From: an uncultured Alphaproteobacteria bacterium
GTDB lineage: Bacteria; Pseudomonadota; Alphaproteobacteria; HIMB59; GCA-002718135
Length of the DNA stretch: 38,509 bases
Direction of reading: 5' to 3'
Assembly (NCBI GenBank): GCA_902569865.1
Contig: CACFVT010000008.1
Span: 1-38,509 of the forward strand
This document shows, piece after piece, positions 34,238 through 38,509 of the stretch; position 1 is the stretch's first letter; each line of letters starts with the position of its first letter. The notes beneath the pieces were generated by a model. That model saw only the letters and a program-made list of their open reading frames with translations. It had not been told where the DNA came from and did not search any database. The position numbers and the translations under genes are program-made.

Positions 34238-34825
34238 ATGAGAACCTCATCTGTAGAAAGAAACACAAAAGAGACTAAAATATTTTGTAAAACAAATATT
34301 GATGGCACTGGTGAATCAAAAATCTCTACAGGAGTAGGTTTTTTTAATCACATGCTTGAAATTTTTTCTCATCACAGCTTAATCGATGTTGAGCTTAATG
34401 TAGATGGAGACACACATGTTGATTTTCATCACACAGTTGAAGATTCAGCTTACGCTTTATCAGAAGCGATCAATAAATCTATTGGAAACAAAAGAGGAAT
34501 AAGCAGATATGGTTTTTTTTATATCACTATGGACGAAAGTTTGTCTCGAACAATTATTGATTTTTCTGGCAGACCTGAACTTGTTTGGAAGGTAGAGCTT
34601 GGTTTAGAAAAAATAGGTGAAATGGACACAGAGCTCTTTAAAGAGTTTTTTAAAGCATTTGCCAATAATGCGAAATGTAATTTACACATTGAAAATTTTT
34701 ATGGAACAAACAATCATCACATAATCGAGTCATGCTTTAAGTCTTTTGCAAGAAGCGTTAGACTTGCACTCACAATTGACGAAAGAACAAAAAACATAAT
34801 CCCATCTTCAAAAGGCACTCTTTAA
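34238..34825 (+). CDS. hisB: Imidazoleglycerol-phosphate dehydratase
   Basis: A 195-residue manganese enzyme of histidine synthesis, dehydrating IGP to imidazoleacetol phosphate. It has the two His-rich metal motifs DFHHTVEDSAYALSEA and NNHHIIESCFKSFARS, plus FFNHMLEIFSHHS. I place the start at ATG 34238, giving the family length; an upstream in-frame alternative at 34196 adds 14 hydrophobic residues without support. There is no fused phosphatase domain, so histidinol-phosphatase must be elsewhere. It is the first gene of the his operon here. Confidence 0.95.
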   Translation: MRTSSVERNTKETKIFCKTNIDGTGESKISTGVGFFNHMLEIFSHHSLIDVELNVDGDTHVDFHHTVEDSAYALSEAINKSIGNKRGISRYGFFYITMDESLSRTIIDFSGRPELVWKVELGLEKIGEMDTELFKEFFKAFANNAKCNLHIENFYGTNNHHIIESCFKSFARSVRLALTIDERTKNIIPSSKGTL

Positions 34826-34829
34826 TCTG

Positions 34830-35459
34830 ATGAAAAAAAAAATTACCATAGTCGACTATGGTTCTGGAAACTTATTATCTGCAAAACAGTCTTTTGTTAA
34901 GGTAGTAAATTTAAAAAACATAAATGCAGAGATACAAATATCAGGTGACCCAAGAGCCCTAAAGGAATCCTCACACGTTGTTTTGCCAGGGCAAGGAGCT
35001 TTTAAAACTTGTATAGACGGAATACTAAAAATTTCAGGGATGCAAGACGAACTAAACGAGTTTGTAACAATCAAACAAAGACCTTTTTTTGGAATTTGTG
35101 TAGGAATGCAATTGCTTGCAGAAATTAGTGAAGAAAATGGAATACATAAAGGTTTTGGGTGGGTAAAGGGTAAGATAAAAAAACTACCAAGCACAAAAAT
35201 TAAAATGCCCCACATGGGTTGGAACAAAATAAAGATTATTAATAATCACCCCCTTATAAGACCTGAAGAAACTGACTATTATTTTGTTCATAGTTATTAT
35301 TTTGATTGTTTAAATAACCAAGATATTGTTGCAGAAACGAAATATGGAATAAATTTTGCTTCAATTATAAACAAAGAAAATATATACGGCTGTCAGTTTC
35401 ATCCTGAAAAAAGCTCTACTCAAGGACTGAACATAATAAAAGACTTTATAAACTTATGA
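34830..35459 (+). CDS. hisH: Imidazole glycerol phosphate synthase, glutaminase subunit HisH
   Basis: A 209-residue class I glutamine amidotransferase giving ammonia to HisF. It has IVDYGSGNLLSAKQSF, the oxyanion-strand VVLPGQGAFKTC, the nucleophile FFGICVGMQLLAEIS with Cys at about residue 90, and the catalytic His-Glu pair in YGCQFHPEKSS near 188-190. It starts four bases after hisB and overlaps the acetyltransferase by four bases. Confidence 0.96.
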   Translation: MKKKITIVDYGSGNLLSAKQSFVKVVNLKNINAEIQISGDPRALKESSHVVLPGQGAFKTCIDGILKISGMQDELNEFVTIKQRPFFGICVGMQLLAEISEENGIHKGFGWVKGKIKKLPSTKIKMPHMGWNKIKIINNHPLIRPEETDYYFVHSYYFDCLNNQDIVAETKYGINFASIINKENIYGCQFHPEKSSTQGLNIIKDFINL

Positions 35460-35992
35460 CTATTTTACCAAAAGAAAAAACTAACATTAGCGTTGATACT
35501 TTGAAAAAAATCACAAACACTGACCTTGCCGACCTTTGTTATAACACAGAACAAGCAATTAAAGCAGGCGGAGGTTTTGGTTGGATTACTGTTCCACCAA
35601 GAGATGTATTAAAAAAACATTGGAACTCCTTGCTACTTGTAAATACAAACACACTAATAGTAGGAAGACTAAACGGTGATATTGCTGGATCAATGCAGCT
35701 TTCTTTTTATCCACCAAACAACGAAGCACAAAAAAGAATTTCAAGAATAAAATCTCATTTTGTAGCTCCTTGGGCAAGAGGATATGGTCTTGCTAAAGCT
35801 ATGATTGATTACGCAATTGTAAAATCTAAAGAAAACAATAAAATCAATATTCAGCTAGATATAAGACAAACACAAACTGCCGCAATACAACTTTTTGAAA
35901 GCAAGGGTTTTATTAAGTGGGGAGAAAACCCAATATATGCTTTTGTTAATGGAAACCCAATTAAGGGCTATTATTATTATAGAAATATATAG
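35456..35992 (+). CDS. GNAT-family N-acetyltransferase within the his operon
   Basis: A 178-residue acetyltransferase of the GNAT fold. The acetyl-CoA loop is WARGYGLAKAMIDYAIVKSK at about residues 102-121, preceded by the strand RIKSHFVAPW and followed by NIQLDIRQTQTAAIQLFESKG and FIKWG. Its substrate is unknown. It is wedged between hisH and hisA with a four-base overlap on one side and a one-base overlap on the other, so it is translated with the histidine enzymes. No histidine-pathway step needs an acetyltransferase, so its role here is open. Confidence 0.85.
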   Translation: MTILPKEKTNISVDTLKKITNTDLADLCYNTEQAIKAGGGFGWITVPPRDVLKKHWNSLLLVNTNTLIVGRLNGDIAGSMQLSFYPPNNEAQKRISRIKSHFVAPWARGYGLAKAMIDYAIVKSKENNKINIQLDIRQTQTAAIQLFESKGFIKWGENPIYAFVNGNPIKGYYYYRNI

Positions 35993-36723
35993 TGAAAGCC
36001 TTTCCAGCAATTGATTTAAAAGATAATAAATGTGTTAGGTTAACAAAAGGCATAGACAGCACCAGTCAAATTTTTAATTCTGACCCAGTTGAGCAAGCAA
36101 AATACTTTGAAGACCAAGGATCTACAAGGTTGCATTTAGTTGATCTTGATTCAGCTTTTGCAAGAAGTGAGATTAATACTAAAACAATTCAAGAAATAAG
36201 AAATTCTATATCAATCCCAATCCAACTTGGAGGAGGAATAAGAAATAAGAAGATCGCAAAAAAATATTTTGAATTAGGTATAAATTATTTAATTATAGGG
36301 TCTTACGCAGTAAAAAATATCGAAAAAGTAACCGAGCTTTCTGAGTCTTTTCAAGACAGCATATATGTCGCCCTTGACGTTTTGGGGGAAAACATAATGA
36401 TAAACGGATGGCAACAAAAAAGCTTTTTTACACCTACTAAACTTTTTCAACACTATGACAAAACAAAAATAAGAGGATATGTTCTTACTGATATAGAAAA
36501 TGACGGCATGCTATCTGGACTAAACCTAAATATGATATCTTTAAATTTAACATTAACAATAAAAAAACTTATTGTAGGAGGAGGCCTAAAAGATATGCAC
36601 GATATTAAAGAGTTAAAAAAAATTCAAACGCCGCAATTAGAAGGAGTTATTGCGGGTAAAGCCTTTTATGTTGGTGATATTGATTTAAAAAAAGCAGATA
36701 AACTGCTTAGCACAAATGCTTAA
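35992..36723 (+). CDS. hisA: ProFAR isomerase HisA
   Basis: A 243-residue (beta-alpha)8 barrel isomerising ProFAR to PRFAR. Catalytic Asp8 lies in [17 protein letters not shown], and the second acid comes in [11 protein letters not shown]. Phosphate loops are [12 protein letters not shown] and IVGGGLKDM. The GTG start overlaps the last base of the acetyltransferase stop. The protein is slightly divergent but complete. It overlaps hisF by eight bases. Confidence 0.95.
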   Translation: MKAFPAIDLKDNKCVRLTKGIDSTSQIFNSDPVEQAKYFEDQGSTRLHLVDLDSAFARSEINTKTIQEIRNSISIPIQLGGGIRNKKIAKKYFELGINYLIIGSYAVKNIEKVTELSESFQDSIYVALDVLGENIMINGWQQKSFFTPTKLFQHYDKTKIRGYVLTDIENDGMLSGLNLNMISLNLTLTIKKLIVGGGLKDMHDIKELKKIQTPQLEGVIAGKAFYVGDIDLKKADKLLSTNA

Positions 36724-37471
36724 AAAAAGAATAATACCGTGTTTGGATGTTAAGGATGGACGAGTTGTTAAAGGAATTAATTTTGTTGATCTTGTTGATG
36801 CGGGAGACCCGGTAGAACAGGCAAAATTTTATTCTGAAAATGGGGCAGATGAAATTTGTTTTTTAGATATTAGTGCGTCCCTCGAAGAAAGAGACACAAT
36901 GCTCAGTGTTTTAAAAAAAACAGCTGAAGAAGTTTTTATCCCACTAACTGTTGGTGGAGGAATAAAATCTATTAAGAACATTAAAGACTCTCTTATGGCT
37001 GGCGCAGACAAGGTATCAATTAACTCAGCTGCAATAAAAAACCCTAATATAATAAAAAATGCTTCCGAGCATTTTGGTAGCCAGTGTATTGTAGTTGCTA
37101 TTGATGTGAAAAAAATTGGCGCATCCTGGATGGTTCACTCACATGGAGGAACGATAAATACTGATATTGAGGCTTTAGGTTGGTTGGAAAAAACACAAAA
37201 ATTAGGCGCAGGTGAGATTTTGTTAACATCGATGGACAGAGATGGAACAAAGCTTGGTTTTGATTTAGATCTTTTAAGAGAAGCCAACAAAATGCTTGAT
37301 ATTCCGCTTATAGCAAGCGGTGGAGTTGGAACAAAAGAGCATTTTTATGAAGGCGCTCAAATTGGCCAAGCCGACGCTTTGCTTGCAGCGTCAGTATTTC
37401 ATTTTAATGAAATTAGTATATTGGAAGTAAAAGAATTTCTAAAAAAAAATAATATTGATGTGAGGATATAA
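36716..37471 (+). CDS. hisF: Imidazole glycerol phosphate synthase, cyclase subunit HisF
   Basis: A 251-residue barrel partner of HisH. Catalytic Asp residues are in [18 protein letters not shown] (Asp11 region) and [12 protein letters not shown] (about 130). Phosphate loops are [12 protein letters not shown] and [12 protein letters not shown], and [19 protein letters not shown] is well kept. It starts within the end of hisA, and hisE follows without any gap. Confidence 0.97.
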   Translation: MLKKRIIPCLDVKDGRVVKGINFVDLVDAGDPVEQAKFYSENGADEICFLDISASLEERDTMLSVLKKTAEEVFIPLTVGGGIKSIKNIKDSLMAGADKVSINSAAIKNPNIIKNASEHFGSQCIVVAIDVKKIGASWMVHSHGGTINTDIEALGWLEKTQKLGAGEILLTSMDRDGTKLGFDLDLLREANKMLDIPLIASGGVGTKEHFYEGAQIGQADALLAASVFHFNEISILEVKEFLKKNNIDVRI

Positions 37472-37762
37472 ATGTCAGATTTATTTTCAAAATTATACAA
37501 AACAATAGAGTCAAAAAAGACATCTAAAGATAAAAGCTCATATACTAGAAAGCTATACAAAAAAGGCGAAAAAGAAATAGCTCAAAAATTTGGAGAAGAG
37601 TCTGTAGAACTAATAATTGATTTTTTAAAAGGATCTAAAAGAAGAACAACTGAAGAAGCAATTGATGTAATTTACCACTTGTTTGTTTTACTTTCAGCAA
37701 AAAAAATTAAATTCAATGAATTAGAAAAAGAAATATCAAAAAGAAAAAATGTACGACAATAA
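37472..37762 (+). CDS. hisE: Phosphoribosyl-ATP pyrophosphatase HisE
   Basis: A 96-residue all-helical enzyme that removes pyrophosphate from phosphoribosyl-ATP, the second step of histidine synthesis. It shows SYTRKLYKKGEKEIAQKFGE, ESVELIIDFLKGSKRRTTEE and AIDVIYHLFVLLSAKKI, the acidic metal helices of the MazG-like fold. It is separate from HisI, as in alphaproteobacteria. ATG follows the hisF stop directly; the HIT gene overlaps its end by 14 bases. Confidence 0.94.
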   Translation: MSDLFSKLYKTIESKKTSKDKSSYTRKLYKKGEKEIAQKFGEESVELIIDFLKGSKRRTTEEAIDVIYHLFVLLSAKKIKFNELEKEISKRKNVRQ

Positions 37763-38102
37763 TAATATTTTTGCAAAAATAATTGATGGAAAAATACCGT
37801 GTAAAAAAATTTATGAAGATGATGACACACTTTTTTTTGAAGATATAAATCCTGTTTCAAAAGTACATATTCTTGGAATACCTAAAGTAAAGTGTGTTGA
37901 TTTTTCAGACTTTGTGACAAACTATAGTCAAGATGTTGTTGCAAATTTTTTTCAAAAAGTCGATAAGGTTATTGAAAAACTTGGCATAAAGGAGAGTGGT
38001 TATAGAATTATTTCAAACTCAGGTGTAGATGGTGGTCAGGAGGTCCCGCATTTTCATGTCCATATATTAGGGGGTGAAAAAATTGGCGCTAAAATAAGAT
38101 AG
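37749..38102 (+). CDS. HIT-family (HinT-like) nucleotide-binding protein
   Basis: A 117-residue histidine-triad hydrolase. It opens with NIFAKIIDGKIPCKKIYEDD, has FFEDINPVSKVHILGIPK, and ends with the triad VPHFHVHILGG. HinT proteins cleave purine phosphoramidates and are cytosolic. Its place at the end of hisAFE is conserved in alphaproteobacteria. Length matches the family. Its stop abuts the convergent BON-domain gene. Confidence 0.95.
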   Translation: MYDNNNIFAKIIDGKIPCKKIYEDDDTLFFEDINPVSKVHILGIPKVKCVDFSDFVTNYSQDVVANFFQKVDKVIEKLGIKESGYRIISNSGVDGGQEVPHFHVHILGGEKIGAKIR

Positions 38103-38509
38103 CTACTCTTTGACTACTATAACGTAATTAACTATTTCTTTTACACCTTTAACAGTTTTAACAGCCTCAATAAGGTCTTCTAACTGTTCTGGTCTAGATG
38201 TAATTCCTGCAATATAAACTTTTCCCTGTATTGTCTCAAAATTATAACCCACCACTCTTAACCCAACCGCTTTTGCAGCAAGGCCTTTTGCTTGTGTATT
38301 AATCCACAAATCATTAGCATATTCTTTTAGGCTGTCTCTGTTTCCAACCTGTATTTCATTTATTACCTCTTGAACCCCATTAACTTCCCATACTTTTCTA
38401 ACAGCATCTATTCTTATTTCTTGGTTGTCCACTAAACCAGTTAATAAAACCCTTCCAGCAACTACTGTTGTGCTTATATTTACAAATAAATTATCTTCAG
38501 AATTTATAA
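38103..38509 (-). CDS. BON-domain protein, 5' end cut by window edge
   Basis: The minus-strand frame is open from the right edge to a stop at 38103. The segment VAGRVLLTGLVDNQEIRIDA and then VWEVNGVQEVINEIQV is a BON domain, and a second BON-like part follows (VVGYNFETIQGKVYIAGITS, then VKTVKGVKEIVNYVIVV). Two tandem BON domains are typical of OsmY/DolP-type envelope lipoproteins that bind phospholipid. The N-terminus with any signal peptide is outside the window. The internal GTG at 38432 is not the true start, since the conserved strand lies upstream of it. Confidence 0.8.
   Translation of the reverse strand, partial: INSEDNLFVNISTTVVAGRVLLTGLVDNQEIRIDAVRKVWEVNGVQEVINEIQVGNRDSLKEYANDLWINTQAKGLAAKAVGLRVVGYNFETIQGKVYIAGITSRPEQLEDLIEAVKTVKGVKEIVNYVIVVKE

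Overview
The window reads as a chromosomal segment of an AT-rich, tightly packed alphaproteobacterium, most likely a streamlined marine lineage (SAR11- or HIMB59-like). This is inferred from base composition, one-base and ATGA gene overlaps, and gene order; no rRNA is present to fix the taxon. Three alphaproteobacterial blocks are visible: yggS / DUF3576 / leuS / lptE / holA / parBA / rsmG / mnmG / mnmE / rho; maf / aroE / coaE / dnaQ / Tim44-like / Smr; and hslUV / hisBHAFE / HIT.

Bases 1-4385 are an accessory island of surface-glycan type genes. It holds a neuB fragment abutting the tail of a second gene, a sulfotransferase, two FkbM-type methyltransferases and a class I methyltransferase. 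The island ends at a complete tRNA-Gly(GCC) gene on the minus strand. A perfect 52-bp copy of that tRNA's 3' part (anticodon arm to CCA) lies 1,102 bp away, and a more decayed tRNA-3'-like fragment lies another 0.9 kb out. The layout is that of successive integrations into one tRNA, leaving single-gene cassettes bounded by att copies, with no integrase in view.

Bases 4445-13617 hold ProX-type editing deacylase, CnoX (thioredoxin-TPR), a LON-domain protein, a UbiH-type hydroxylase, FtsK, LolA, an orphan winged-helix regulator, YggS, a highly expressed-looking porin with its own inverted repeats and terminator, and a DUF3576 lipoprotein. Bases 13619-24254 hold translation, LPS-transport and replication genes (leuS, lptE, holA), then a leftward block parB-parA-rsmG-mnmG-mnmE-rho. 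Two parS-like palindromes sit in mnmE and on the mnmG start codon. The 0.4-kb gene-free gap before maf is the best candidate in the window for a replication origin, though base skew by eye does not support it.

Bases 24662-28904 form an overlapping rightward operon (maf, aroE, coaE, dnaQ, Tim44-like, a T4-type lysozyme, Smr). A leftward three-gene envelope module follows (DUF3108 protein, ArnT-like glycosyltransferase, a protein with two fused PAP2 phosphatase domains), then hslVU, the rightward hisB-hisH-GNAT-hisA-hisF-hisE-HIT operon, and a BON-domain protein cut by the right edge.
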